A stretch of DNA of 64,000 nucleotides from Mimosa pudica (GCA_029929735.1 JAKELP010000035.1:9056154-9120153), one strand, 5' to 3'. Positions 1 to 10,141 are shown, counted from the first letter of the stretch. Made by a program: numbers and translations. The notes: generated by a model not told the origin, from the sequence alone.

Positions 1-415
1 AATCACATTCCCTTGGAAGCAACTTAGCAACATAACAAATTTCAGTCCACCATTGAAACAAACAGACCAAGATAATTCTCTCAAAAAAAACAACAGTGCC
101 AAGAGTTTTCCAAGTAATGCTTTTTACCGAGCTTCTTCTTCAGCTTTTTCTCGAGCCATTCTGTCGGACATATCTTCTACAATCTATTCCCTAGGTTTTT
201 CAACATATTATGAAGCAGGTTGCATAACTCAGACACTAAACAAAGCCATCAACAATTAGTAACTTCAGAACTGCAAACTAACTAATAATCAAAATATATT
301 GACAGAAACATAAAGGAAAACTCAGACCTCCAAAAATGTTCATTTGATGAGATCCTACTAATAATAACAAATGGGTATGTATAACCGGATCAGTGAAAGA
401 CAAAATAATCAATAC
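1..415. other. Left edge, no gene supported
   Basis: No complete gene is visible. On the minus strand, about 118-175 reads as a short charged peptide (EDMSDRMAREKAEEEAR) bounded by stop codons. It looks coding-like, but I cannot assign it to a family. The stretch could be intron or relic sequence linked to the UBP12-like exon at 416-485. Confidence 0.3.
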
Positions 416-485
416 CTTCCATAGGTTGGTAATTGTTCTCAGTGAAGTCCGAGTGAGGTACAAGCATCTCCTCATCCTCTTGCTT
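416..485 (-). pseudogene. Orphan exon resembling the N-terminus of ubiquitin hydrolase UBP12/UBP13
   Basis: On the minus strand this 70-nt segment lies between a good acceptor (TTTGCAG, just above 485) and a good donor (GAAG/GTATTG, at 415). It reads KQEDEEMLVPHSDF followed by TENNYQPME. That matches the short N-terminal exon of plant UBP12/UBP13 deubiquitinases (family pattern EDEEMLVPxSD...QPMEV), which precedes the MATH domain. Neither the upstream start exon nor the MATH and peptidase exons were found nearby. The gene could continue past the left edge, but no matching first exon lies between here and the PPR gene. I therefore favour a relic or captured exon. The family match is fairly clear; the status is uncertain. 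Confidence 0.5.
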
Positions 486-1104
486 CTGCAAAGTACCGAC
501 AGAAAAAAAACTCAGACTAATCCGGAAATGACAAAACTAACAAAAAAATACACAAATTAAAAATCCAAAAGTTTTAAGTGGAACACACAGCAATATATTC
601 CAGAAATAGCACAGAGGCAACCAAATCACATTCAAAAGCAAGAGAAAGGTTTGAGACAAAAAACCTCATTCAGTGTATCAGAAATTCAGAATGCCAGCAG
701 TGAAAATCGCTTCTCTCCACATTTGTTCACAGCTTTATCGATTAACCACTTATAAGAAATCCATGTAAGGAATTTGCAGCATGAATCAATGAGATTAGTT
801 CCTGCAGATAAACAGTCAAAAAGTAACACTTAAATTGCGCATGCAATCAAAAACGAAGAATAAATTTCTCAATTTGACAATTTGACATCTTACCATTTTC
901 ACAATGGCCAATAAATTTGACCAAGTTGACACGAGAGCAGCAGTGTTTTCTGAAAGAATAGATCAAAAGTAAGGTTGATTGTTGTTGATAAAACTTCTTG
1001 ACAGGCATTGTTAGCTGGTGAAGAAACAATGCTGCACAGATCAGCACTCCAGATGGAATTGGCATGCCAAGCAATCAAGAGTCTTTTCATGGAATCTTAG
1101 TGAT
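486..1104 (-). other. 3' flank of the PPR gene, possible spliced 3' UTR
   Basis: No open frame of interest. On the minus strand there are plausible splice sites after the PPR stop: a donor AATG/GTAAGATG at 893, an acceptor ATCTGCAG ending at 802, and a donor GAG/GTTTTTT at 664. The PPR transcript could therefore contain 3'-UTR introns and even run into the UBP12-like exon. This is inferred from motifs only. Confidence 0.3.
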
Positions 1105-3288
1105 TCATGTATCCCCAAGACTTTCTGCAAGTATGTTGCTAACAGAATCTTGCAAGGAGAAGTTAAACATCAACCTCTTGTGACTCGTTTCTTCTTTGAC
1201 ATCAGATCCAATCAACAATTTATGAGTAATAGCATCTGGTACCCAACCCTTTTCTAACATCAAATCCAACAATCGATGAGCCTCATGTTTCCTACCCTCT
1301 TTCCAAAGTCCATTTATCAATAAGCTATATGTTGCTGAATTTAGAATTTCACCAGCTAAAAGCTTATCAATTGCACCAGAAATCATACATAACTGAGAAT
1401 GACTAGAGATAAATTCAAGTTGATGATATAGTCTATCAGGATCAGGAAATAGACCTTCATTAATCATCATGTTAAAAAGTAAAACATATTGGCTTGCCCG
1501 ACTTTGTAGTCTCATACTCTCAAGAAGGATGCAATATGCTTCCATATCAAGGTTGCAACCCTCTATCAGCAACCTTGAAAGGATCACAGATAGATATTTT
1601 ACCCTCACTGATTCAAGCAACCCGTGCATCATAGTAGTGTGGACGTCAATCAGACAAGAAATGCCACAATAATAAGCTAATTGCCATAGCCTTATGGCCT
1701 CATTGACCTTTCCAACACTACAAACACTCTTAATCAACTTGTAGAAGGAAAGAGGACCAAGTGAGCATCTCTTTAAAGCCATGTAATTAAATACTTCAGT
1801 GGCCTCTTCAGTTTTGTTCAAGTCACATAGGCCTCCGACTAGTTCTGAATAAGATGTCGAATCCAAAGGCCAGCATCTGGCACAAACTTGGCCAAACAAT
1901 TCCATTGCATTTTCATACCTTTTAAATCTACAGTTGCCAACTACAAGAGCAGAATATGTGAGATGATCAAGTGTAACTGACGATGTGATCATTCTTCCAA
2001 GAAGTACATATGCTTTCCTAGTCTCTTCATTCTCACAGTGCCATCTGACAACAATATTCCAAGAATAACAATCGGCTATGTTTTTCTCAGACATTGTTTC
2101 CAGCAAAGCGTTAGCTGCATTAATTTTACTAGCATTGCAGCAACTTTCAAGCAATGCATTGTAAGGAGGAGTTTCAACAACTTGCCTATCATCCAAGAAC
2201 ATAATAGCCTCATCGAATTTCCCTAACTCACAAAAGCAGTTCACCACCTCAACAAATATATTTTGAGCTACAGGCATATCACTTTCTATCATCTCATTAA
2301 TTAGGGATACTGCAGAATCCAACTGAAGATTCTTGCACAGACACCGAATCAGAAACTCGTAAATGAAAGAATCAGGTGTAAAACCAGAAACTTTCATCAT
2401 CTCAAACAACTTTACCGCCTCCTGTAGTTTATTCTCCTGGCAAAAGAGAGGTATGGAACATCTATAAAAACTCAAATCTAGCACAACCCTGAGTTCAAGC
2501 ATTTGTTCTAACACCAAAGTAGCTTCATCAACTCGACTACATGCAAAAAGACCCTTCACAAGAATCTCAAAGGTCTTGCTATCCGGGCTGCACCCTTTTC
2601 TGTGCATCCTTCTATATTGATCCAAAGCCAAATCCACTCGATTCGTCGTAAACAAAACCTCCAACAAATGATTCAAGGTGTCAACTGTGGGCAAAATTCC
2701 TGCTTTGACCATCTCTTTATAGACAAACAATGCATTTTGAAAATCCCCATTTTCTTTCACAAGAGCACCTAATAGAACATTAAACACATGTATTGTGGGC
2801 TTATAACAACCAAAATCCATGCTCATAAAAACCGTCATGGCTTCATTAATCCTCGAATCCCCAACAAATGCGAAAATCAACGCTACAAGAGCTTCTTCAG
2901 CTCCAGGGCATCTATCCTTCACCATATTTTGACACATAACACTTATCTCATGAACATTTCCATTCATACCCAGTTTCAAGATCATTTCATAATATGTACT
3001 AGCAGTGTGGTGAAAGCTTTTCTGTAAAGCAGCCCAATTGAATATCTTCAATGCTGAATTCAAATCACTAGTACAGTTCAAAAGCCGGATTAAGTTGTGG
3101 GGTTCAAGTTTGTTCCTCAAAAAGTCAATATTTTGGTCAAACTCAGACAATCCCTTTGGATTTTGAACCCTTTCTGGCACATCTTTAATATGAGTAGCAC
3201 ATGAAGTTGAAGAAATAGAAGCAGTTGGATAAACCCATTTATGGATTGGACAGAAAGGTGTAAACTTTTTAATCATAGAGCAAAGCAT
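1105..3288 (-). CDS. P-class pentatricopeptide repeat (PPR) protein
   Basis: This is a single-exon gene for a 727-residue protein. P-class PPR proteins bind organellar RNA and act in its stability, splicing or translation. The first ~35 residues are rich in Ser, Thr and basic residues with few acidic ones, as in a mitochondrial or plastid presequence. From about residue 90 to 690 the protein is built of ~35-residue helical repeats with the usual pattern (for example TFEILVKGLFACSRVDEA, TYSALVVGNCRFKRYENA and TYSLLINGLWKEGRKHEA), roughly 15-17 in all. No E, DYW or SMR domain follows; the C-terminus is a short non-repeat tail ending LAESLGDT. The start at MLCSMIKKF is the first Met of the frame. 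The intronless structure is normal for this family. Some central repeats are degenerate or one residue short. The RNA target cannot be read from the sequence. Confidence 0.93.
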   Translation of the reverse strand: MLCSMIKKFTPFCPIHKWVYPTASISSTSCATHIKDVPERVQNPKGLSEFDQNIDFLRNKLEPHNLIRLLNCTSDLNSALKIFNWAALQKSFHHTASTYYEMILKLGMNGNVHEISVMCQNMVKDRCPGAEEALVALIFAFVGDSRINEAMTVFMSMDFGCYKPTIHVFNVLLGALVKENGDFQNALFVYKEMVKAGILPTVDTLNHLLEVLFTTNRVDLALDQYRRMHRKGCSPDSKTFEILVKGLFACSRVDEATLVLEQMLELRVVLDLSFYRCSIPLFCQENKLQEAVKLFEMMKVSGFTPDSFIYEFLIRCLCKNLQLDSAVSLINEMIESDMPVAQNIFVEVVNCFCELGKFDEAIMFLDDRQVVETPPYNALLESCCNASKINAANALLETMSEKNIADCYSWNIVVRWHCENEETRKAYVLLGRMITSSVTLDHLTYSALVVGNCRFKRYENAMELFGQVCARCWPLDSTSYSELVGGLCDLNKTEEATEVFNYMALKRCSLGPLSFYKLIKSVCSVGKVNEAIRLWQLAYYCGISCLIDVHTTMMHGLLESVRVKYLSVILSRLLIEGCNLDMEAYCILLESMRLQSRASQYVLLFNMMINEGLFPDPDRLYHQLEFISSHSQLCMISGAIDKLLAGEILNSATYSLLINGLWKEGRKHEAHRLLDLMLEKGWVPDAITHKLLIGSDVKEETSHKRLMFNFSLQDSVSNILAESLGDT

Positions 3289-3684
3289 GAATGTGGGAAA
3301 CGATTATAACAAGAAGCTGAGCTTAGAGCTTAGATAAAAGCATGAAATTAATTATGAGGGAAATATATATATTCCTAAACTCTAGAGATACACACGCAAG
3401 CAAAGGAAAGAATGAGATAAGAAAAGTAAGATAAAAATATGAAGTGAAGAAGTGAATGCTAACAAAACGGCTGCAACAGTAAAATAGAGATTGGGTGCTC
3501 ACTCGTGAGTGAGATAGAGCAATGAAGAATTGAAATGAATGACAGGATGAGTCTATATTGCCAAGCTGTGTAGAACATGGCTAAGGAATTTCATATCCAT
3601 TAAAGGTATTCCAAAATACCTCATTTTTTAAAAAAAATAATAATTGATTTTTAAATAATTACAATTGACATTACATGGGTTATT
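3289..3684 (-). promoter_or_regulatory. 5' flank of the PPR gene
   Basis: This stretch holds the presumed 5' UTR and promoter of the PPR gene. It is AT-rich and I see no convincing TATA box. An AT-rich segment at about 3605-3690 (tattccaaaatacctcattt) recurs in part at about 3955-4030 and 6490-6530, so the distal promoter is itself repeat-derived. Confidence 0.3.
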
Positions 3685-3693
3685 TTTAACTTG

Positions 3694-3914
3694 CTCAATA
3701 CCTCTATTTTATCCTTCAAGTAATCACTTTAGACCATTACACGTGAAATGTAATGTTGACACGGGTTGTCCATGTGTCAACATTACATTACATTGATTAG
3801 AGGGTAAAATTGAACCATTTTGATTACTTCAATGATAAAATTGTACCCGGTGTTAGTTTATGGTGCCCAATGATCATGATGATTACTTGAAGGGTACAAT
3901 AGGGTCATTACCCT
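3694..3914. mobile_element. Mutator-like MITE (foldback) with 9-bp target duplication
   Basis: A 221-bp foldback with ends CTCAATACCTCTATTTTATC and the complement of GGGTACAATAGGGTCATTAC. It is flanked on both sides by TTTAACTTG (3685-3693 and 3915-3923). The 9-bp duplication fits Mutator-superfamily elements. The sequence is related to the larger element at 42467-43124 (shared pattern gggtaatg-ccctattttatac and 'ccataaactaac'). There is no coding capacity. Confidence 0.6.
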
Positions 3915-4405
3915 TTTAACTTGGTAGAAAATCAGCAACTGATGAAATTTTCGAGATATTCTAAAATACCTCATTTTTTATAAATTTTTTTAATAATTGA
4001 TTTTTTAAAATAATTCCAATTTTTTTTGATACATAAGGAAGTAAAGATACAAACTTAAAAATAAACTAAAACAAATTGTTTACAATATACAGCTTCTCGA
4101 ACCCTCTAACAACTCTCTAACCCTTAACGTATAATAAAATAATTCCAATTTTATTATATGGGTTATTTTTAACTTGATGAAAAAAAACAGACTTGCCTGT
4201 TATAAAAAAACAGACTTGCCTATCAATTCTTTTTTCCTTTTAAATTTGTTAAATAATTAATTTTTCAATTTACGTTACATGGTATTTTTAACATGGTGAA
4301 AATCACCCGTGCCTATTAATGAAAAAATTATAAGAGTCAAATTTCATCTCTAACCTCCCCATCTACCCAAAAAAACAAAATTCCCTTAGTCTAATTTTTA
4401 TGGTA

Positions 4406-4629
4406 CTCCCTCTGTTCTTGAATATAAGATCACTTTTTAATTTTTCTCAATTTTTTCTCACATTAACCATATCATGCTTATCTAAAATAACAAGTAAGAG
4501 AGAGAGTGGGTATAAAAGTATATAGTTGGGATAAATTGGTAATATCGTGTGTAAATAACAAACTTAACTAACTTCCTTAATCTACTCAAAAATAGGGGAA
4601 AGCGGTCTTATATTTAGGAACGTGAGGAG
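4406..4629. mobile_element. Stowaway-like MITE
   Basis: 224 bp with terminal inverted repeats: CTCCCTCTGTTCTTGAATAT at the left and the complement of ATATTTAGGAACGTGAGGAG at the right. It is flanked by TA on both sides (4404-4405 and 4630-4631). This is typical of non-autonomous Tc1/mariner (Stowaway) elements. Nothing is encoded. Confidence 0.8.
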
Positions 4630-4667
4630 TACTTGGTTATGCTTAGTTATTTAAAATTGTAGTTTGT

Positions 4668-5035
4668 GTCAAATGGTCATTTGAAGTTTTGAACAATTGA
4701 CTATTCTATATAAACTGTGTGTTATTATGTCAAATGGTTTTGATCAAAAAAAATATTATGTCAAATGGTCATTTGAACAATTGACAATTAATATAAAACA
4801 TAAATATGTGTCAAATGATGAACAAGGGAAAATTTCATTTGAACAAGGGAACCCCATGTTTCAACAAGTAAAAGTCCGTTTTGGAACAACAAGAATTTAA
4901 GGTCAGTGATATTGTTGCACTAGTCCTTGAACAAGTGAAATGACATTCGAGCAAGGGAACTCCACATTTCAACAAGTAAAAGTTTGTTTTAAACAAGCAA
5001 AAAACAACGGAACTCCACATGTCAACAAGAAAAAA
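4668..5035. repeat. Degenerate short tandem repeats
   Basis: Two interspersed motifs recur: 'gtcaaatggtcatttgaa' (about 4668, 4728 and 4759) and a ~50-bp unit 'gaacaagggaacYccacatt...caacaagtaaaagt' (about 4841, 4951 and, truncated, 5006). The small open frames here are by-products of the repetition. Confidence 0.5.
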
Positions 5036-6606
5036 CAGAGGCACTCTTCAAAAGAATAAGAAAGGTTAATCATCACAAGCAAAGTATTTGATTGAATCTA
5101 AATCAGTATGAACCAACCAACCTTGACTGGGAAAATCCACTTTAAGTAGCGTGTTTGCATTAGTAGATACAACTTAAGCAAAGGAAGCTGTTTACAATCA
5201 GAACTGCAAATGCATAGCTATGCTTGAGTCAAATCTTGTTTTTTTTTAGAAGAAAAACAATTCAATTTTGTTTTCTCAAACCAAATATTCCAAATTTACA
5301 AGGATGACACATTAATTTTAAGATGGTTGAAAGTTCCTTTCTCTAATTTACACACTTGATCCACAAAATAATTCCAAATGGATTCACTTAAAAGTATGAT
5401 GGATACTAGAGGAAGAAAGTGCACGGTTTATAAATACCCAGCAAGAGGATAGAGAAAAAAGTTTTGCAAAAAATCTATATCGAAAAAAAAAGTTTCATAA
5501 TTCATAGATCATGACAAAAAACAAAATTGACTCCAATCTGATAGGAAAAAAGCAGAGTTCACGACTTTCAAAGAAAAACTAGGAATAAAAATAAAAGGAG
5601 AATCAACATTTTCTCATCAACACAACAAAAATCCAGCCGCCAACAATAGAATGAAGCAAATAAGTTTCACCAGATTCATTCCACAACAAAATTCATCAAA
5701 AAAGAATAAGCTATACAAGAACATCCATCAATCTATGAAAATAAAATAAAAATTGGAATATGATGATAAGAAAATAGTTACCAAGAGACAGGCCTAGAAA
5801 TAGCAATAGTTCCACATCACCCTCAAATTTACTAAAATCAGCTACAAGATCTAATTATCTACAGTGGTCCCTAACTGCAATTCTCCATAGATAGAAGGTT
5901 AATGTGGTCTTTTGATTTCCAATTTAATTCCACTCAAGGGCCCAAGAGCCTGCAGTGATGTTTCTGAATGATTTAGTCCTTCTCTTAAATTATTTATCTA
6001 CTGTGGTCCCTAACTGAAATTCTCCCAAAAAAAGAATTAAATGGATGGGTAACTGAGGGCATGACATAGAAGCAGGACGTGAATTACTAGACTACTGGTA
6101 GAGTAACAGAGCCAATACTTGTGGAAATAGCGACGAGGAAGTGTCTTTCGACCACCAGGGGAAGATATGGTGGGATATAGTTTAATAGTTTATGGCTGAA
6201 AAAGGCAACTAATGATTTATTTAATTAAATTATTTTACATTTATTATATCTGTTATCTCCATGGAGTTTTATAATCTTGGTTTTTTAATAATGCTAAAAA
6301 GTACTGAGCAAAAAAAATAATGCTAAAAGGTAAGTCCTACATTGCTAGAAACAACGTGCAAATTAGTATATTTAACTACAAAATGGAGTACTCTAAATTG
6401 TCAAGCTAAGTTATGATAAATATGTTATAACACATAGCAAAGATATTTCATAAGCAAATAGGATTATGAACTTCAGGCCTCGACAACTCGAGGTATTCCA
6501 AAATACCTATTTTTTTAAGTTAGTTTTTTTTGAAAAATTAAATGAACATACTATTTCATGATAGAAAGGAAGGAACTAGGAAGAAAACACAAATAAATAA
6601 ATAAAT
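5036..6606. other. Intergenic, AT-rich, no gene seen
   Basis: No supported gene. The phrase 'actgtggtccctaactgaaattctcc' occurs twice in variant form (about 5860 and 6000), pointing to old repeat DNA. Close to the right end (6590-6606) an AAAT microsatellite forms the insertion site of the next element. Confidence 0.4.
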
Positions 6607-6992
6607 GGCTAAAGTATGCTTTTTGTCCTTTATGTTTGCATCAAGTTTCAATTTAGTCCTTTATGTTTGGAAAGTACACTTTTGCTCCTTTTGTGTTAAC
6701 ACCATTAGTTTAACTTAACGGAAAATGTTAACTTAACAATTTTAAATGGTTATTAAATACTGAAAAATATTCAGATTAAAATATCTGAGTGTAAATATTC
6801 TTATATTTTTAAAATTTATCATTTTTGGTCCAATTTCATTATAAAATAATCATTTAAAATTGTTAAGTTAGCATATTCTGTTAAGTTAAACTAATAGTGT
6901 TAACAAAAAAGGACTAAAAGTGTACTTTCCAAACATAAAGGACTAAATTGAAACTTGATGCAAACATAAGGGACCAAAAGTATACTTTAGCC
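6607..6992. mobile_element. Mutator-like foldback MITE
   Basis: 386 bp with inverted repeats of about 120 bp. The left arm begins GGCTAAAGTATGCTTTTTGT and the right arm ends with the near-complement (ccaaaagtatactttagcc). Both arms contain 'tttagtcctttatgtttgg' and 'ttaacaccattagttt' or their complements. The flanks TAAATAAAT on both sides fit a 9-bp duplication, but the left copy lies in an AAAT repeat, so the exact duplication is ambiguous. A degenerate relative lies at 27975-28180. Confidence 0.65.
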
Positions 6993-7016
6993 TAAATAAA
7001 TTTATTAATTTATATA

Positions 7017-8134
7017 TTCCCTCCGGTCCTATTTATAAGTCACTAACCGCCTATAAATTTTGGTCCTTAATATAAGTTACCAACAACCACTAACTAACTC
7101 ATTTATTAATATTTTCCAAATATACCCCTGTTATGAAAAAAAAAAGCATATAAAAACGTGAAAGAGGAAGAGAGATGGTGAATAAATGAAAAAGGAAAGA
7201 TGAAATGTGAAAACGTGAATAAAAACGTGATATTTTGGGGTCAAGATTATCTCAGTATCTTTTTCGCATTATCCCTCAGAAGCTCTGAATCTGGACCGTT
7301 CAATAAATCTAAAAGCTGGGAATGCTCCACGTTGTCTGTCTCCTTCAGCCCTTTCTCCTCTTCCAACTCCGAAACCTCTGAGCTAACCTTCCCCTCCACT
7401 GTTCTTCCTCAATATCTGACCATTATCATTTCTCATTCTCAAAGTTTAGCTAACAATTCTTGTTGAAACCAATATATTAATGGAAATTTTTTCTCCAATC
7501 ATCCACGTGAATGAGTGAAGGAACACCCAAAACTTGAACCCACCATGCATTGCCATCCTTAATAACCTCAGATTTTTAAAAAAAAAAAACCAAAGGAAAG
7601 AGAGAAACCGTGAAGAAAAGGTGAAAGTTAAATTTTTTTTATATGGGTAGCTATGGATATGCGATTAACATTTAAGATTCGGAGCCTCAAAAGTAGAAGC
7701 CATGGCTATGGAGCTGAATTTCTCACTGACGAAGTTGACTTGGGAAACGGAGGAAAGGGGTTGGGATGAGCTTGATGACGTGGAGGGTTTTGAGCTTTTA
7801 GATCCATTGAATGGTCCAGATTTAGAGATTCTGAGGGATGAGTAGAAAAAGATAATGAGAATATCTGCTCCCAATATTTTGGAGGAAGAAATAGGAAAGG
7901 CGTGAGCATTAGAGAGAGAAAGAGGAAATGTGAGTGTTGGATAGAGAAAGAGGAAATGTGAATGAGACTAGAGGAGACTGAATATGAAAAAGGCATATAA
8001 ATGATTTGTGTGTGAGGAGTGAGGAGGGGCAAAAATGGAAATAAAAATAAAACAAGACAATAACTACCATTAACCACATTCCTTAATATGTACAAATTGG
8101 GCGGTTGGTGACTTATAAATAGGACCGGAGGGAG
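7017..8134. mobile_element. 1.1-kb long-arm foldback element with Stowaway-like ends
   Basis: The left end (TTCCCTCCGGTCCTATTTAT) and the complement of the right end (AAATAGGACCGGAGGGAG) match, with TA on each side. The similarity continues inward for several hundred bases: the plus strand around 7270-7340 and the minus strand around 7860-7780 both encode a peptide of the form SLRxSxSGPFNxSKS. The element is thus a large inverted repeat of diverged arms (about 7017-7470 and 7680-8134) around a short loop. Small open frames in the arms are mirror copies, not evidence of a protein. At 1.1 kb it is far larger than the ~240-bp Stowaways elsewhere in this window. Confidence 0.65.
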
Positions 8135-8151
8135 TAGTTTATTTATTTATT

Positions 8152-8300
8152 TGAATGAACGACTTAACTCAACGGTAAACTCGTTTTGCCGTGTGGGTAT
8201 GAGGTCTTAGGTTCAAATCAAGCCCACTAAGTAGAGACTAAACTATATATATAGATTTTTTAACTTTCAAGCCGCCGTAAAAAATTGTGGCTAAACAAAA
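8152..8300 (+). mobile_element. tRNA-derived SINE-like sequence
   Basis: An A-box-like stretch (cttaactcaacggtaaac, about 8163) is followed about 35 bp later by a B-box-like GGTTCAAATC (about 8209). That is the layout of a tRNA-derived polymerase III promoter at the head of a SINE. The tail region ends near 'gccgccgtaaaaaattgtgg'. No clear target duplication was found. Confidence 0.45.
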
Positions 8301-9480
8301 TTTATTTGGGTTCCTTTTATTTTGCAAGAGTTGTTAAAAAGTCTATCTAATATACTAAAAGACATACTTACCTCAAATTCCCAATATCAAGTTTTGTCAA
8401 GTTTTCCTTATCTCCACCATCCATTTAATCTAATGGCTAACATCTAATGCGCACTCATACACCCACCACACCATATCTTATCTCTCTCACGCCTCACCTC
8501 CACCCTTCCTCCTCCCCACCATCACCACAACCACCCACACCCGTGAAAGTCACTCCCTATTTACAACGAAGATGTAGAAGATGAATCTCATTTTGGTGAG
8601 AAAGTCCAACAATGGCGGTGAACTATTTCAGTGATCCCCATTCCCCACTTCACAAGATCAAAAATATACAATTCTCAACGAGATAATTATATCAAGAAGA
8701 CATAAAAATATCATATATAATTGATGCGAAAAACCCCATCATCTCACATATAAATTTCATTTATAAGAGCAATAATTCCTTTTACCAGTGACATTTGGTT
8801 CAAAAGAAACAAGGTAGTACATGGTGGGAAGATTCCTCAATCTCAAGACATTATCAAAGGCTCCCGGGCTACAATATCATTTTCTTCATTAACAAGTGCA
8901 ATATGAAAATATGAATTTTCATATTTGGGACAACTGATTTTTTAGGTACAATTGTACCAAAAATATCCGTGTATTTTTGGGACAATTGCACCTAGGTCCC
9001 AAATAAGATATTTAATTTCAAAAAGATCTCAAATAATTGTTACCAGTTGCTAATGAAGCCTATTACACTTATTGATAGTAGTTATTAACAACTCCTTGTG
9101 ACCATTTTAAAATTAAGTCCCTTACCTATGGAAACATGGTTATTATAAATAATAAAACGTGTGTGTGTATGAGGTATTAAAACCCATGAACATGGGCCTT
9201 TTTTAAAAAAGCATAATTTTCATTTTCATATTTATATTATAAATTAATAAATGTTATCATTCTCCCATGTATAGGAATTTTTAAATAATCTATTATCAAA
9301 TATATAATCTGATCATTCAAATTTATAAAATAAAATCATTTATTTAATTGTAACTAAATACCATGGTAGCTATGTTCTTTTTAGTAATTTGCACATAAAA
9401 AGTTATTCTGATAACAATTTCCGAACATAAACCATTTTCTCAAAAAAACATAGAAAGTCATTTTCCCAAAATATTGTGTA
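8301..9480. other. Intergenic; possible degraded Helitron 5' end and dispersed repeat
   Basis: At 8349 the sequence reads A/TCTAATATACTAAAAGAC, which resembles a plant Helitron 5' terminus. A hairpin CCCATG-AA-CATGGG lies near 9184, but no CTRR end follows it, so a complete element is not supported. The stretch about 8972-9110 (acaattgcacctaggtccc...) resembles 23905-24060. No gene is seen. Confidence 0.3.
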
Positions 9481-9484
9481 TATG

Positions 9485-9640
9485 AGTTACTAAACCAATT
9501 GTCTGGTGTTCGATCCTTGGCGTTGGGTATGAAGAAACATTAAATCTCCCAGGTCAGTTGTCCCACCCTATGAGGTGCTTACAAATCAGCGGGGGATTAG
9601 TCTCTCACTTGTCGAGTGAGAGGATACCTTGATCATGGAT
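9485..9640 (+). mobile_element. SINE-like fragment
   Basis: It contains a B-box-like GGTGTTCGATCC (about 9506), then 'cccaggtcagttgtcccacc' and 'gagtgagaggataccttgatcatgg', and ends in an A-rich tract (ataaaaaaatgaatgg). This resembles the body and tail of a tRNA-derived SINE with a truncated or diverged head. Confidence 0.4.
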
Positions 9641-9682
9641 AAAAAAATGAATGGAATATTTTTCTTATTTTATGTACCAACC

Positions 9683-9884
9683 CAGTGTTGTAAGAGCCGA
9701 ACCGGACAGTTAGACCCATCCAACCGTCGATCGCTTCACATTTCAACTCAACGATTATCCAGTCCAATCATCAGTTTGAGTGGTTCGACCATGTGGAACC
9801 ATGATCCGAAGCCTTTTCCATCTCGCCTTTCGGTGGTCGAACCATGATCCGAAGTCTTTTCCAGGTCCGATTTTTACAACATTG
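9683..9884. mobile_element. hAT-like MITE with 8-bp target duplication
   Basis: The left end CAGTGTTGTAAG and the complement of the right end TTTTACAACATTG pair as terminal inverted repeats of the hAT type. Flanks are TACCAACC (9675-9682) and TATCAACC (9885-9892), an 8-bp duplication with one mismatch. The interior is rich in ggaccggac/ggttcgacc motifs. Related sequences lie at 54555-54716 and about 55990-56132. Confidence 0.7.
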
Positions 9885-9905
9885 TATCAACCAAAATGTT
9901 GTATA

Positions 9906-10141
9906 TTCCCTTCGTTCCTAAATATAAGAGCACTTTGACTTTTTTGGAGAATCCTAAGAAAACTAAATAGGGTAATTAAAAAATGATGATCCAATTTTTT
10001 TCACTAAACTAGTTTATTTGACTTATGAACTTACATATGATCTAATAATATTTAAAACATGTTATGATTAAATTGTTCATTTTGCTTTCTTAGGATTCTC
10101 CAAAAAAGTCAAAGTGCTCTTATATTTAGGAACGGAGGGAG
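9906..10141. mobile_element. Stowaway-like MITE upstream of the hydrolase gene
   Basis: 236 bp. The ends are TTCCCTTCGTTCCTAAATAT and the complement of ATATTTAGGAACGGAGGGAG. The arms continue inward (aagagcactttgactttttt / aaaaaagtcaaagtgctctt), and TA lies on each side. It sits about 160 bp before the hydrolase start codon, so it may lie in or next to that promoter. Confidence 0.8.

Noticed and set aside
7200..7874. Two open frames (plus 7200-7466, minus 7665-7874) with similar peptides
   Set aside because: They are mirror images of one inverted repeat inside a foldback element, so their similarity reflects the repeat, not two genes.
8152..8230. Functional tRNA gene
   Set aside because: A and B boxes are present but the acceptor stem and cloverleaf do not form; a SINE head fits better.
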